Of a stretch of DNA of 64,000 bases, positions 20,800 to 31,602 are shown piece after piece. Source of the stretch: Candidula unifasciata (lineage: Eukaryota; Mollusca; Gastropoda; Stylommatophora; Geomitridae). The stretch spans positions 62,986-126,985 of the forward strand of contig CAJHNH020002054.1 of NCBI GenBank assembly GCA_905116865.2. Reading direction: 5' to 3'. Positions within the stretch are counted from its first letter, which is position 1. Every line of letters starts with the position of its first letter. A program made the translations under genes and the position numbers. The notes below the pieces were generated by a model, which was not told the DNA's origin, did not search any database, and saw only the letters and a program-made list of their open reading frames with translations.

Positions 20800-20990
20800 A
20801 AAGAACAATAATAAAGGGGTATATTGCCAGGGAAGAGAGCCAAAGAGAAGATGGATGCAGGATGTGGCGGATGATCTCCAGATGGGTGTATGAAACGCGG
20901 GGCATCTTGCTTAAGATCGAAGTTTTCCAGAGGGTTGTTATGGGACCAAGGCTCTGCAAAGGACATGTTACTGACTGACTGACTGAATAA
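20800..20990 (+). pseudogene. LINE L3 C-terminal fragment
   Basis: Near-identical blocks recur on the minus strand at 25335-25500, including GATGTGGCGGATGATCTCCA and GATGGGTGTAT. A reading frame gives WMQDVADDLQM-like text followed by CKGHVTD and a stop, typical of the end of a non-LTR ORF. The tail has short CTGA repeats (20971-20986). Confidence 0.7.
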
Positions 20991-21224
20991 CAGTCGCCAT
21001 ATATCTATAATGCCTCTGTATAATACATTTTAGAGCGGTGTAGGAGAGAAGTGATTTCTAAAAAAAAAAAAGACACTTTACCAGCCTTCAGGCCTACTTT
21101 GCACATCAAGCGGTACTTAATTTATAACTTACCCCTGACGTCACGACTACGTCATGGGAGACAATCCCAATAAATTCTAGGGTTTTCAGGTTGTAGTTTC
21201 TCGCGATTTATCTACAGCCAAGTT

Positions 21225-21252
21225 TAGGGTTAGGGTTAGGGTTAGGATTAGA
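21225..21252 (+). repeat. Short TTAGGG run
   Basis: About four units of the metazoan telomere repeat, the last mutated to TTAGGA. Too short to call a telomere. Confidence 0.85.
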
Positions 21253-21394
21253 AGACACTAGATGAACACACAAACACACACACTCACCAAACCACAGCAC
21301 ACTTGCACCCCTTGAAATAATGGACTGTCAGGTCAGTTGTGGATTTCCCACGGGGATTTCGTGTTTGGGGTACGTTATAAATTAAGAACCCATA

Positions 21395-21620
21395 AAGCGA
21401 GACCTAGATTTTCTAAACCAATCGGCACTCGGTAGATGATGTTTTCAACATCACGCCGGTTGCCTTTATTTCCAATGACTTTACCTAGAACCCATTTAAG
21501 GTTGGGCCTACCTGGGAGCCAATGTCATATTTGAAAAAAAAAAAAAATCCTGCTCGGTTAGGTAAACGACTTTTAGATTGGCAAGCGAGCATCTAACCGC
21601 TACTCCAGGGCGACTCCCGG
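21395..21620 (-). repeat. SINE, family A2
   Basis: Reverse copy with ACCAATCGGCACTCGGTAG, CATCACGCCGGTTGCC, TTACCTAGAACCCATTTAAGG and an A-run (21535-21547), followed by a reversed head. Confidence 0.7.
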
Positions 21621-21940
21621 CGTGTCTTAAGTCCGAGGATTTAGGGCAGCATGGCTGAGGCAGACAGACATTTGACTTTTGTCCCCGAGAGAATAAAAAA
21701 TCATCATCACCTTAAAGAAGATTTGAACCTGGGTGAGTCTCCCCAACAAATGCTCACCGTTTGAATGACTCAGTAACCAAAGAACTAATGAATAAATGAA
21801 TGAATGAAGGACTTATTGCCATGAGTTTTTTTTTTTGTTTTACTGGTATTATCTCTGGTATGGTACCACACTCACTTTAGTGTCTGTATATTCACATGAT
21901 CGTAAACAGTGTGTGTTATTCAACGGATGTGTAATTTTTC
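21621..21940. other. No recognised feature
   Basis: Unremarkable sequence between a SINE and a LINE. Nothing recognised. Confidence 0.5.
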
Positions 21941-22840
21941 AGACCTTTACTTTTCATAAAATTTATGGACAATATTAATAAAATAGACATAACACCAACA
22001 GATGTCGATAAACAGGAGGACTTCAATGAGCTGCTCTTTGCCGACGATCAATGCCTATTTCACAGTGATAGTAAACAGCTGCAAGACCACGTAAACCTAC
22101 TACACGACAGTTGCCTCAAGCATCATATGAAGATCAATACTGAAAAGACAGAAGTCATGAGCATAAGTAGAGAGCAACAGACCATCGACATAAAGATTCT
22201 AGATCACAGCCTAAAACAAGTGCAAGAATTTAAATACTTGGGAAGTATCTTTACATTTAATGGTAAAATAGACAGAGAGATCGAAGCAAGAATCCAACAA
22301 GCCAACAGTGTCGCATACCAGCTTGCCCCAATTTTAAAACACCCTGCTGTCCCAGCTGAGATAAAAAGACAAATTATAAATACAATCTTTATACCGACAT
22401 TAGGTTATCAATGTCAGACTTGGACATTACCAAAAGAACACGAGAGAAGACTAACCACCTGTGAAATGAAATGTTTGAGAATGGCTGCGAATAAAACCAG
22501 AAGAGATCGAGTGAGAAACGATGTGATTACAAAAACTATTGGAACCATACCCATCGTTAAATTTATTGAGAAGCAAAGAATGAAATGGTTTGGTCACCTA
22601 ATGAGAATGGAACCAACAATGCCAGCATCAAGAGCATACAACATGAAAATCGAAACACCAAGAGGCAGGGGAAGACCAAGAAGAATATGGATTGAAGGAG
22701 TCACAGACAACTTGAGACTTCATAACATCACAGCAAATGAAGCGACTGAGCGCGCCCTGGCTCGGTTGCCGATCATCTGATAGACTGCGACGCCTAGCGG
22801 CACAAGCAGATTTTGACAAAAAAAAGAAGATATTCACATG
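21941..22840 (+). pseudogene. LINE L2: reverse transcriptase C-terminal half, near-intact
   Basis: The longest credible reading frame in the window, 271 codons from the ATG at 21965. The homology starts upstream of that ATG: in-frame PLLFIKFMDNI (from about 21941) is the RT block before the catalytic box, so the ATG is internal and the copy is truncated inside the RT. Residues 25-28 are FADD, the catalytic box (usually Y/F-ADD). FKYLGS (89-94), YQCQTW (148-153), KWFGHLMRM (207-215) and PRGRGRPRRIWIEG (232-245) follow in the standard order. The last part shifts frame near 22765: the alternative frame continues SSDRLRRLAAQADFDKKKK to a stop near 22840. It is an APE-type, RTE-like LINE by motif style and differs from the 13-kb family. 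A fragment of a sister copy is at 11995-12165. Confidence 0.88.
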
Positions 22841-22917
22841 ATGAAAGGGGCATTTATTTTATCCCCTTGAATTCGAACAATGCTGCTTTAATGTAAAAAT
22901 AACTGCCATTTAATTAA

Positions 22918-23025
22918 TAATAATGATAATAATAATAATAATGAATGCCTAAAAACCCCACAACCGCCAAAAAATGCTGAAGTTGATTCTGCAATGTCCT
23001 GTAAAAGATACACAACTAAGATCAT
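22918..23025 (+). repeat. AAT microsatellite and SINE B tail remnant
   Basis: AATAAT units (22917-22945), then AATGCTGAAGTTGATTCTGC followed by AATGTCCTGTAAAAGATAC, matching the 3' part of family B SINEs. The same piece occurs at 48105-48165. Confidence 0.6.
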
Positions 23026-23300
23026 AATAATATAATTATCAAATAATAATAATATAAACAATGGATGCAGGCGAGTAACCAACAGTCTGCATACAAAAAA
23101 GCCATCATTTTCACGGCTGCGCCGTTCAGTTAAAGAGTGCTATTTTTACAGAGATCCCTGGGGATGTCCACCAGAGCTACGGAGTTCGTGCTCTGTGCGG
23201 CACTGTCGGCAAGCGGCTAGCCGTTCTGCAGGGAGAAACCGAGCCATATGCGATCAAACCCGGTGCAATTAAGTCACTCCTCTCCGCTTTAACCTTAACC
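23026..23300. other. No recognised feature
   Basis: Contains a GC-richer stretch (23145-23270) with no recognised family. Confidence 0.4.
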
Positions 23301-23325
23301 ATACAAATAAGCCAGATTGTTAAAC
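23301..23325 (-). repeat. Family H element, left piece
   Basis: AGCCAGATTGTTAAAC resembles AATCAGATCTGTAAAAC at 14649-14665. Together with 23876-23985 it forms one family H copy split by the hAT insertion. Confidence 0.45.
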
Positions 23326-23875
23326 CAGTGGTCGTCAAAGCTGGGAGCGCTCCCTCTCCTAAAATTGTGTGTCTGTGTGTGTGCGCGCGCGCTTGTGTAT
23401 GTGTGTGTGCCCGCGCGCTTGTGTATGTGAGGGTTCGGGGGGGGGGGGATTGGGGTGCGTGGAGAAGTTTCTAGTCGAGCGTCAAGCAGGTTTGAAACTG
23501 AGTGCTTCTGCCCTGGTAATTAAAGGGATTTTTAGATTTAACACAACAGCGTTACCAGTTTGACGTGGACAGTGACCTCACTTTCACTTTGTCCCACATC
23601 ATACCGAAAATATCAAAACAGTTTTAACCTCACATTCATATTTCGATAATAAACTACCCGTTGTTAATGATTGTTCCTTTTGTTATATGGAACTTTTGAA
23701 TTATGTTCGTGTTCTCTCCAAGTTCTTGGTAAACGTACTGAGGATTTTCCTTTCATCCTCCTCATTTTTAATCACACGTTGTAATGTAGGAAGAATGGGT
23801 AAGGCGTGGATGGTCTTATCATTTACTCAAAAAGAGAGGTGATTGGGGGGGGGGGGGGGAGCCTGGAGACCACTG
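23326..23875. mobile_element. hAT-type MITE with perfect 8-bp TSD
   Basis: The terminal inverted repeats begin CAGTGGTC: left CAGTGGTCGTCAAAGCTGGG, right end reverse complement CAGTGGTCTCCAGGCT. The flanks are TGTTAAAC at 23318-23325 and again at 23876-23883, an exact 8-bp target-site duplication, the hAT hallmark. The 550-bp interior has a GT/CG tract (23368-23425), G-runs near both ends and no transposase. The CAGTGGT start is common among Charlie/Zaphod-like hATs, so that assignment is an inference. Confidence 0.88.
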
Positions 23876-23985
23876 TGTTAAACTTATGTGCACGCAACAC
23901 TAAAGTTTAGGAATAAGACTCAAGTCTATATGTTCAGGAAAAACCATAACCTTCCGCCGGAGTTTTAATGCTGATGTAAGTGAAT
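23876..23985 (-). repeat. Family H element, right piece
   Basis: GTGCACGCAACACTAAAG and AACCTTCCGCCGGAGTT follow the order seen at 14663-14750. There is no GAA tail here. Confidence 0.55.
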
Positions 23986-23994
23986 GATATTCAA

Positions 23995-24150
23995 CCCTCA
24001 CCAGGACCGTACAACCCTCGACAAACACCAGGTGATACAAAGTGACACTATTCCGATAGGAATCACACGGGTACAAGTCCCAGAAACCCGGTTCATCTGT
24101 TAGGTTATATTAGGGCCAGGACAACAGCCAGAGTGTGGCTTTAAATTAAA
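23995..24150 (-). repeat. Family C repeat (reverse)
   Basis: Reverse complement of the 27.4-28.2 kb family, with CACCAGGTGATACAAAGTG, AGGTTATATTAGGGCC and TGGCTTTAAATTA in order. It is followed closely by a GAA tract. Confidence 0.65.
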
Positions 24151-24182
24151 ACAAAAAAAATGCGTCCCTTGCCAGAACTGTG

Positions 24183-24426
24183 AACGTGAAGAAGAAGAAG
24201 AAGAAGAAAAAGAAAAAGAAGAAGAAGAAGAAGAAAGAAAGACAAAAGAAGAAGTAAGAAAAAGAAGAAGAAGAAGAAGAAGAAAGAAAGAAAAAGAAGA
24301 AGAAGAAGAAAGAAAAAGTAAAAAGAAGAAAGAAGGAAGAAGGACGAAGAAGAAGAAGAAGAAGAAGAAGAAGAAGAAGAAGAAGAAGAAGAAGAAGAAG
24401 AAGAAGAAGAAGAAGAAGAAGAAGAA
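24183..24426 (+). repeat. GAA-rich microsatellite
   Basis: Interrupted AGAAGAAAGA mixtures on the left become pure GAA (24347-24426) on the right. The polyleucine, polyphenylalanine and polyserine reverse-strand frames are artefacts. Confidence 0.95.
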
Positions 24427-24452
24427 CCTTATAGATGATACAGCGAAAGAAA

Positions 24453-24989
24453 CAGTTGTACCTCGGGTCACGAATACCTTCAGTCACGAACTCAACGGCT
24501 AACGAACATAATTTCCGAACACATTTTGACTCGACCCGCGAACAAACCATGACGCACGAACTCACAATCATAGCTTTGGCAATGTTTTGATATCCCATTT
24601 TAAGAAAATTGTGCTCTGGATCGTTATCTTGTGAAAATGCCAGCCATCTAGCCAGCAGTATAACCACTTCTAAGGATTCTAACAAGAGAAAGAAAACATC
24701 ACAAATACCTGAGAAGTTGTCCGACGTTATTAAGGAATGGGATTCTCCTTAAAATGTACAGCCCTTCTCCTTCTCATTCTTTACCATGTATCTGTTTCAG
24801 CAACGATCAGTCATAACGGTAAAGGTATACTGTCTATAATATGCTATACATTTTTTGCCACACAAAAATTCATTAAAAATCGAGTAAACGGAAATTACAT
24901 TTGCATTAATTTTGACCGGGAAATTGTTTCCGTTCGCGAAGACTTCGGAGTCAACGAACGAATTAGGTTCGTGACGCCAGGTACCACTG
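24453..24989 (+). mobile_element. Tigger/pogo-like non-autonomous element
   Basis: The inverted ends are CAGTTGTACCTCGGGTCACG (left) and, reversed, CAGTGGTACCTGGCGTCACG (right). CAGTGGTACCTCG-type ends are typical of pogo/Tigger elements. TA follows the right end; the left flank is AA, so the TA duplication is not intact. Inside, at about 24675-24752 (+), SNKRKKTSQIPEKLSDVIKE resembles the start of a Tigger transposase and runs into a stop. At 537 bp it is an internally deleted derivative. A signal-peptide-like frame at 24737-25015 overlaps its right half and is rejected. Confidence 0.65.
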
Positions 24990-24991
24990 TA

Positions 24992-25325
24992 TGCATAAAG
25001 AAGAGAGGAACATAGATCCCTCAGTAGATCAAGAACAAGACAGAGATTACATTTGAGAATCCTTACAACAGTTTATATTAAGTAATTATTATCGGGGTGG
25101 TTAGAAAAGGGAAAAAATGAGTCGTGTACTTTTTATCACACTAGAAGAGTTACCAAGAGATCTAGACAACACTCTAGAATCAGAAAAAAGACAACACAGT
25201 CATATAATCAAATTGCTACTGGTAACATGGACATTGAAACTCTTCGCTGGCAGTGGAAGATGCTGACGAACATTTATGATGATCTTCCGAGTGTTCTGAT
25301 GTCAGTTCCTAGCTCAGTTCAACTC
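24992..25325. other. No recognised feature
   Basis: AT-rich DNA. Nothing recognised. Confidence 0.5.
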
Positions 25326-25334
25326 AACGCTGAG

Positions 25335-25900
25335 GAAAAAAAAGGATGTTTAGTCAATCAGTAGCACGTCCTTTGCAAAACTTTGCTCCCACAACAACCT
25401 TCCGGAAACTTCTCGATTACAAGCAAGATGACTCGCGTCCGATACACCCATCTGGAGATCATCCGCCACATCCTGCACCCATTTTCTCCTTGGCCTTCTG
25501 CTTCCTCTCATCCCAGACATATACCCCTGGATTTTTGTTTTCTCTAAACTTTAGTGACGTTTTAAGTGACCAAAATATTTCAATTCTCTGTGTTTTATCG
25601 TCTTTAATAGCCTTCAAAGAGGATGTTAAAGATGTGATATAGTGGCTGGATTTCCTTGTCGAAGCGATCAAACTGTCTGCGCCCGTTCTGAAGGTCTGAG
25701 TTGGTTTTCACAATGATTCTCTCAGTTCAAAGAGTACAATCGTTTTCGGAGATCTACTTGAGAATGTTGCAAGAGCTACACAGCTCACGGCAGAGAACCC
25801 TTTGCCGTATTGGGTGACCCTTGTTGAGAGAAGGCGATTGTTTGACCTTTCAACCATTATGATGCCAGAGTTTCATTTTTCTCATCATAAAAATGTCAGA
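25335..25900 (-). pseudogene. LINE L3 C-terminal region
   Basis: The right-hand part (25335-25500 on the plus scale) is the reverse complement of 20810-20985, including GGAGATCATCCGCCACATCC. Further upstream on the minus strand, decayed LINE-like text continues: SLKAIKDDKTQRIEIFWSLK at 25540-25630. Stops and frame changes show it is dead. The extent beyond 25700 is uncertain. Confidence 0.6.
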
Positions 25901-26140
25901 CTCGTACTAAGTTACTAATATAATGTAATTTTAGTAACGTGCATGTTTTGTTATTATGTTGTATAAATAGAAATAAATTAGATAATCGTCTGAATTGTGT
26001 TTTTTTTTTTTTTCCTGTAGTTATTATAAATTCCTTTGGATGTCAATGTATTTCGAAATCTCCTACTCCAAAAGTGCTATTTCCCTACCTTGGTAAATTT
26101 TAGCTTAATTTACTATAATATTTGTATTAATCTATATACT
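25901..26140. other. No recognised feature
   Basis: AT-rich, with a T-run at 26000-26013. Confidence 0.5.
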
Positions 26141-26142
26141 AC

Positions 26143-26422
<280 letters not shown>

Positions 26423-26469
26423 AGACAATGATTGTATTAGACACGTGCGGTTTCTATTTTCTTTCATTT

Positions 26470-27052
<583 letters not shown>

Positions 27053-27054
27053 AA

Positions 27055-27335
27055 AAAGTAAAAAAGTAAAGTTCCTTTCGGCGCATCGGGCATATGAGCA
27101 GAGCGTCCCATATTTTTACAGACCATCAGCTCTCTGTGGGTAATGTGGTCAGCATTACGCAGGCTGTCTTTACTTTCCCAGGACAGCCGATCCTGGTACC
27201 CATTTTAGGCTGGGTCGACCTGCGACGTCCCATACCACGATAAAAATCCACGCAGCCTGCAGTGGGTTTCGATCGCGGTATGCTGGCTTACGAGTCGGAC
27301 TCGCAACGCCTTAGCCACGGACGCCGTAGTAATCT
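27055..27335 (-). repeat. tRNA-derived SINE, family A (best preserved)
   Basis: Full length in reverse, with the clearest internal promoter: A box TGGCTAAGGCGTTGC and B box GATCGAAACCC on the minus strand. The shared body and an ACTTTACTTTTTTAC tail follow. Confidence 0.88.
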
Positions 27336-27404
27336 TTATTAGGTGTCTTTTTGAAGAAGAAGATAAAGAAAGGAAGAAAGGGTTATTAAAATTTTTTATA
27401 TCAT

Positions 27405-27615
27405 ATCCAGTCGTCCCCCACGTGGGATGCAATTTTTCGTTATTTGAAGCCCCACTCTGGCTTTTGCCGGGGGCCGTGAATATAGCCGGGCCATGAATGT
27501 GGCCACAACAGCTGAAAGGGGTTTTTGGGACCTCTCCACGGGTGATCTGCATGGTGGCACTTTGTGTCACCGGGTGTTTATCGCTTGTGTGATGTCCTAG
27601 TGGGGTACAACAAGC
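27405..27615 (+). repeat. Family C repeat, copy 1 of 3
   Basis: Starts CGTCCCCCACGTGGGATGC, with AAGCCCCACTCTGGCTTTTG, GGGACCTCTCCACGGGTGAT, GTGTCACCGGGTGTTTATCG and GATGTCCTAGTGGGGTAC. It ends in CAAG repeats that pass into GAA units. Confidence 0.8.
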
Positions 27616-27624
27616 AAGCAAGCA

Positions 27625-27762
27625 AGAAGAAAAACCAGAAGAAGAAGAAGAAGAAGAAGAAAAAGAAGAAGAAGAAGAAGAAGAAGAAGAAGAACAAGAA
27701 CAAGAAGAAGAAGAAGAAGAAGAAGAAGAAGAAGAAGAGAAGAAGAAGAAGAACACGAAGAA
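27625..27762 (+). repeat. GAA microsatellite
   Basis: AAGAAG tract with AACAAG interruptions (27693-27704), wedged between two family C copies. Confidence 0.95.
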
Positions 27763-27769
27763 TTACCTA

Positions 27770-27978
27770 ATCCCCGTCCCCGTGTGGGACGATTTTTTAG
27801 TTAATTTGAAGCCCCAAACCGGATGTTGCTGGGGGCCCTAATATAACCTGACGGTTGAACGGCGTTTTTAGGACCTCTCCACAGAGGATCCTCATCCGAA
27901 TGGTGACATTTTGTCTCACCGGGTGTTTATCGCTCAGTATGATGTCCTGGTGGGGTAATAAAATCAATTAGTCAACAC
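27770..27978 (+). repeat. Family C repeat, copy 2 of 3
   Basis: Same order as copy 1: CGTGTGGGACGA, GAAGCCCC, GGACCTCTCCACAGAGGATC, CACCGGGTGTTTATCGC, GATGTCCTGGTGGGGTAA. Confidence 0.8.
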
Positions 27979-28001
27979 GAAGAAGACGAAGAATACATTG
28001 T

Positions 28002-28200
28002 ATGACTCCCCAATATGGGACGCATATTTGTTGCTGTTATTTCGAAGCCCTAACCCGGATGTCGCCGGGTGCCCTTTTTATAACCTAACAGTTGAACATG
28101 GTTTCTGGAACTTGTAGCATGCTGATTCTCATCCGAATGGTTGTACTTTGTGTCAGCGGGTGTTTATCAGTCGCTGAACGGTGCCGGTAGGATTGAGCGA
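28002..28200 (+). repeat. Family C repeat, copy 3 of 3
   Basis: More diverged: CCCCAATATGGGACGC, GAAGCCCTAACCCGGATGTC, GGGTGTTTATCAG. Followed by a purine-rich tract (28200-28615) of irregular GAA/GAGA, whose Leu-rich reverse frame is an artefact. Confidence 0.75.
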
Positions 28201-28667
28201 AAATAAAGAAGATATAAAATGAACAATAATAATAAAAAGAAGAAATAGTAGATGAAGAAAATGAAAAGTAAGAAGAATGAGAAGAAAAGGGAGTTGAAGA
28301 GTAAGTGCGACGAGAGAAAGATAAATAAGAGAAAAAAAGAGGAAAGAGAAGACTTAGAAGATAAAAAGAAGGAAAGAGGACAAAGGTGAAATCGAAGAAG
28401 AATGGGAAGTAGCAGCAGAAGAAGAAGCAGAGGAGGGAGGAGGAGAAGCCGAACCCTAATCAGAACGAGAAGGAGAAGCAGGAGGAGAAGTAGATGGAGA
28501 TGCAGAAGGATAAGTATAAGGGGAAGCAGAAAGGGAAAGCGAATCAGATGATAAAGCAGAAAGAGTAGCAGAAGGAGAATCAGAAGGAGAACCAGAACGA
28601 GAAGCATACGAATGTCCATGCATAAATGTTTTATTTGCACTACTGTTGTTAGAACTATAAAATTTTA

Positions 28668-28792
28668 GGGCCCGGCTCGCTAGCGTAGTTGGTTAAAGCT
28701 GACTGCGCAGCGAACGGGTGACGAACTCCTCGTGGTTCGAGTTCACGCCCGGGGTAGGCACAGCGAACTATGCCAGGCAATAAATTGTGCAA
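28668..28792 (+). repeat. tRNA-like SINE head, family G
   Basis: A box GCTAGCGTAGTTGGTTAAAG and B box GGTTCGAGTTC are spaced as in a tRNA. A reverse copy is at 37865-37955 (CACGAGGAGTTGGTCACCCG). It lacks tRNA secondary structure and an anticodon arm I could confirm, so it is a SINE head, not a tRNA gene. Confidence 0.65.
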
Positions 28793-28967
28793 TATTTTGT
28801 TTGTGTCTTCTTAGTTCATATTTACAACGGAGAAACATTGCTTTGAAATAGTCTTAAGCCCTCATTTCTGACGAGACATGTTGCCTCTCAAAGGGTGGTG
28901 TGGTCAATATTAGGTCTGTCAAGATTTTACCCGATAACAATGTTTTTACAAAATTTAGTCCTATTTG

Positions 28968-29210
28968 AGTCGGCTCTGTGGCTAAGTCGATGCGAACGCT
29001 TCGTAATGCCGGGATGCCGGGTTCGATCCCAACTGCGGGCCATGCGCCTTGCGTTGGTTTCGACAGAGGTATCAAGAAAAGCCGACCGTCCAGGAAAGCA
29101 ATGGCAAACTACTGGACGTAAATTTGCATAGAAGAACCAGACAACAGTCAGGGGCTATTATGGTTGGTTCTGCAACGTCCTGTGAAGGAAACGCAACTAA
29201 CCTATAGTCT
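28968..29210 (+). repeat. tRNA-derived SINE, family B (full length)
   Basis: A box GTGGCTAAGTCGATGCGA, B box GGTTCGATCCC, then GCGTTGGTTTCGACAG, ATGGCAAACTACTGGACGT and the 3' part GTTGGTTCTGCAACGTCCTG. Reverse copies are at 30062-30305, 31603-31845, 33188-33422, 37210-37450 and 60112-61432 (split by a hAT). Confidence 0.9.
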
Positions 29211-30060
29211 GATTTGATGTGTTAACCAATGTCCTTTACACACAACAGTTTCGAATCTATGCCGATTTGAAACTAAGACTTTTATTCAAGCGTCTAGCCA
29301 CTCCGCTACTGCAGGTTCTGCTTTTGTAGAAAATAGAGTATATACGCCGAAAAAAGAACTGTCGGAATCAAAATCCTAGTCGACCCTGGAACCAGAGGCC
29401 TTGCACGGTCAGGTGGTAGCCGGTGCGAAGCATTTAACGTCCACTCCATCACCTTTTCCACCCAAACTATATTTATTGATAAAAAAACCAACCTATTGTT
29501 ACCCTTTTTAAACTTAGTGATGTCAGCAGGGGCAACCCGCCCCACCGCACTTACCTTCCTACGCTACTGCCTGGAACAATTTCACAATACCACTGTTAGA
29601 CATTGTAATAACTTTCGAGACAGTATGGGATGAAAACTAGTCTGGTATTATAAAAATTATTAACCTTAAAAACTTTCTTCTTCTACGGTCCACTTTATGT
29701 TTGTGACGGCTGCAGGTAATGTTAATAATTGAATAATGACTTTCTGAAATATTTCCACAAACGCAGCACATCAGTATTTGTGTATAACTTCAACTATATC
29801 TTTGCGTGTTGTCAATGCTATCATCTCAGGCGCCTGTTATTAATTGCACACACTCTGAACCAGCGCATTAAACTTAGCTATCTGGTCGTTATTGGGATTA
29901 CAAAAAGAAAAGGCTTAATGCTAATTACAATGTATATGTCACGAGATGCACGTGAGAAAGTAAGAATAGCAAACAAGGCGTACGTATAGATTTTGTGTAT
30001 GTTCTTCTCTTTGAACTATTCCTCTCCTTTTCTTGGTCTGTCTTTGTTTTTCCCCCTATT
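29211..30060. other. No recognised feature
   Basis: Mixed DNA. 29330-29500 may hold an old repeat but has no second copy here. Confidence 0.45.
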
Positions 30061-30061
30061 A

Positions 30062-30305
30062 GTTAGTTAGTTAGTTGCGTATCCTTTACAGGACGTTGCA
30101 GAACCATCCCCAAAAGCCCCTGGCTGTTGTGATGTTTTTCTGGGCAAATTTACGTCCAGTAGTTTGCCATGCTCCCTGGACAGTCGGCTTTCTTGATACC
30201 ACTGTCGAAACCAACGCAAGGCCCATGGCCCGCAGCTGGGATCGAATCCAGCATCCCGGCATTACGAAGCGCTCGCATCGACTTAGCTACAGAGCCGGCT
30301 TTCTC
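30062..30305 (-). repeat. tRNA-derived SINE, family B
   Basis: Reverse copy starting with a TTAG tandem tail (30059-30076), CGTATCCTTTACAGGACGTT, and ending AGCTACAGAGCCGGC. The body and the CGAAACCAACGCAAGG block are intact, which makes this an empty-site comparator for the hAT insertion at 60 kb. Confidence 0.9.
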
Positions 30306-30544
30306 CCTCCCCCCCCCCTCCCCATATAAGTAAGAATTATGGAGTCAGTTGTCTGGTACTCAAAGCGTTAGGGACAACAATGAAATGTTCTTTTCTCCAA
30401 AGCGTAACACCTGGGCGGTGTTGTGGCCCTTCGATGCTCTTGCAATGTGATACCCAAACGAACACTTCATTCTTTGTCATGTAGCACCACTGTATATTAA
30501 ATAAAGCTCAGAGTCTATTCTTGCATTCTGCTCTATCATGTGTG

Positions 30545-30988
30545 ATCAGTCCAATTTCCTATAAGAATAAGAAGAAACTCCACAGGGGAGCATGTACAGC
30601 AGGAGTCTACCAATCATCAGTAGAAGTAATCTCTCGTCGACAAATGTTTCGGCCCACGAGCTCCTAGACATTTTCAGAGTGTGCCCACCTGAGTTCATGA
30701 TGCTCAAGGTTGGTTTCTCCGGCTGCACGTGTTACCGGATGTTATCGGACAGGGACAAGACGGATTGGTGACTTTGCAAAAGGTACTGTGAGATTTGAAG
30801 TCGTTGCGGTAGCATAATTAAAGCAGTCTGCTAACCTGGACGACCGAGTGGCAAGCTTACGTTTAGTTTACCGGACACATGTTGGACTTTTTTGGCAAGT
30901 GGCAGAGGAACATTGGCAGACAAATCAGACAAGATGGACTTTAAGGGATAAGACATTCTTTTCCACTAGACGGAATCCAGTCCTGCAG
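30545..30988 (-). mobile_element. Solo 3' UTR of the RLE-type LINE
   Basis: Reverse complement co-linear with 7150-7575 and 19590-19985: AAGGGATAAGACATTCTTTT at the start side and GTTTCGGCCCACGAGCTCCT near the end. It begins abruptly next to an unrelated LINE L4 C-terminal fragment. Confidence 0.78.
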
Positions 30989-31150
30989 CCCAGGTCTTTC
31001 TCAACAATTTTCATTTAATGGCATCCTTTGAGCGTCCCCGCTTCCTCAATCCCTCTATTTCCCATGTAAATGCCTCTTTGATAATTCTCTGCTAGTTTCT
31101 TCTAAAGACGTGTCCAATATAGCGCCATCTTCCCTGTCTATTAACTGTTG
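30985..31150 (-). pseudogene. LINE L4 C-terminal fragment
   Basis: Minus-strand text GRWRYIGHVFRRN, then a stop, QRIIKEAFTWEIEGLRKRGR and TWAAGLDS, closely related to the duplicated fragment at 58230-58640. This is a typical non-LTR ORF2 C terminus. It stops where the 3' UTR copy begins. Confidence 0.65.
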
Positions 31151-31602
31151 TTACCAGTGGGTGCCCAGACATTTGCCTTTTCCTTCACCACTTTTGATTT
31201 CTTCCACAAAATTGACATTTTCACAGGTTTGTTGAAATTGATGCTTTTCAATGCGGTGTCCATAACCGTATCGTCTGTTTGTAGCTATATTGTAATATAT
31301 GCTATGAATAGCTTTAGAGCTTCAGTGTGTTTGCATGTCTGTCTGTCTATTTGGTTTGTATGTAAATACGCATGTATTTATGTGTGCGTGTCTGTTTGTT
31401 CAGTATGTATATGCGTATCTTTGTGTGGGTGTAAACATAAGTATATGTCACGAAAACGTTTCTACTGTGAAGGTTCCGGGGCCATATTCTCAGTAAACAA
31501 AAAGGAAACACACAACTCCTTAACAAGCATCTCGTAAAAGGAGACTAATCCAACATTTCCTTCGATCGGATGTGCTGGGCCCAAGGTTCATAGATGTCAG
31601 CC
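31151..31602. other. No recognised feature
   Basis: Contains a GT-rich interval (31320-31440). Reading frames here look fortuitous. Confidence 0.5.

Noticed and set aside
24737..25015. A 92-codon frame with a signal-peptide-like start
   Set aside because: It overlaps the right half and inverted end of the Tigger-like element and has no recognisable mature domain; the hydrophobic start is probably chance.
28668..29040. Possible tRNA genes (clear A and B boxes)
   Set aside because: The boxes belong to dispersed SINE heads with several copies; I cannot fold a full cloverleaf with an anticodon arm.
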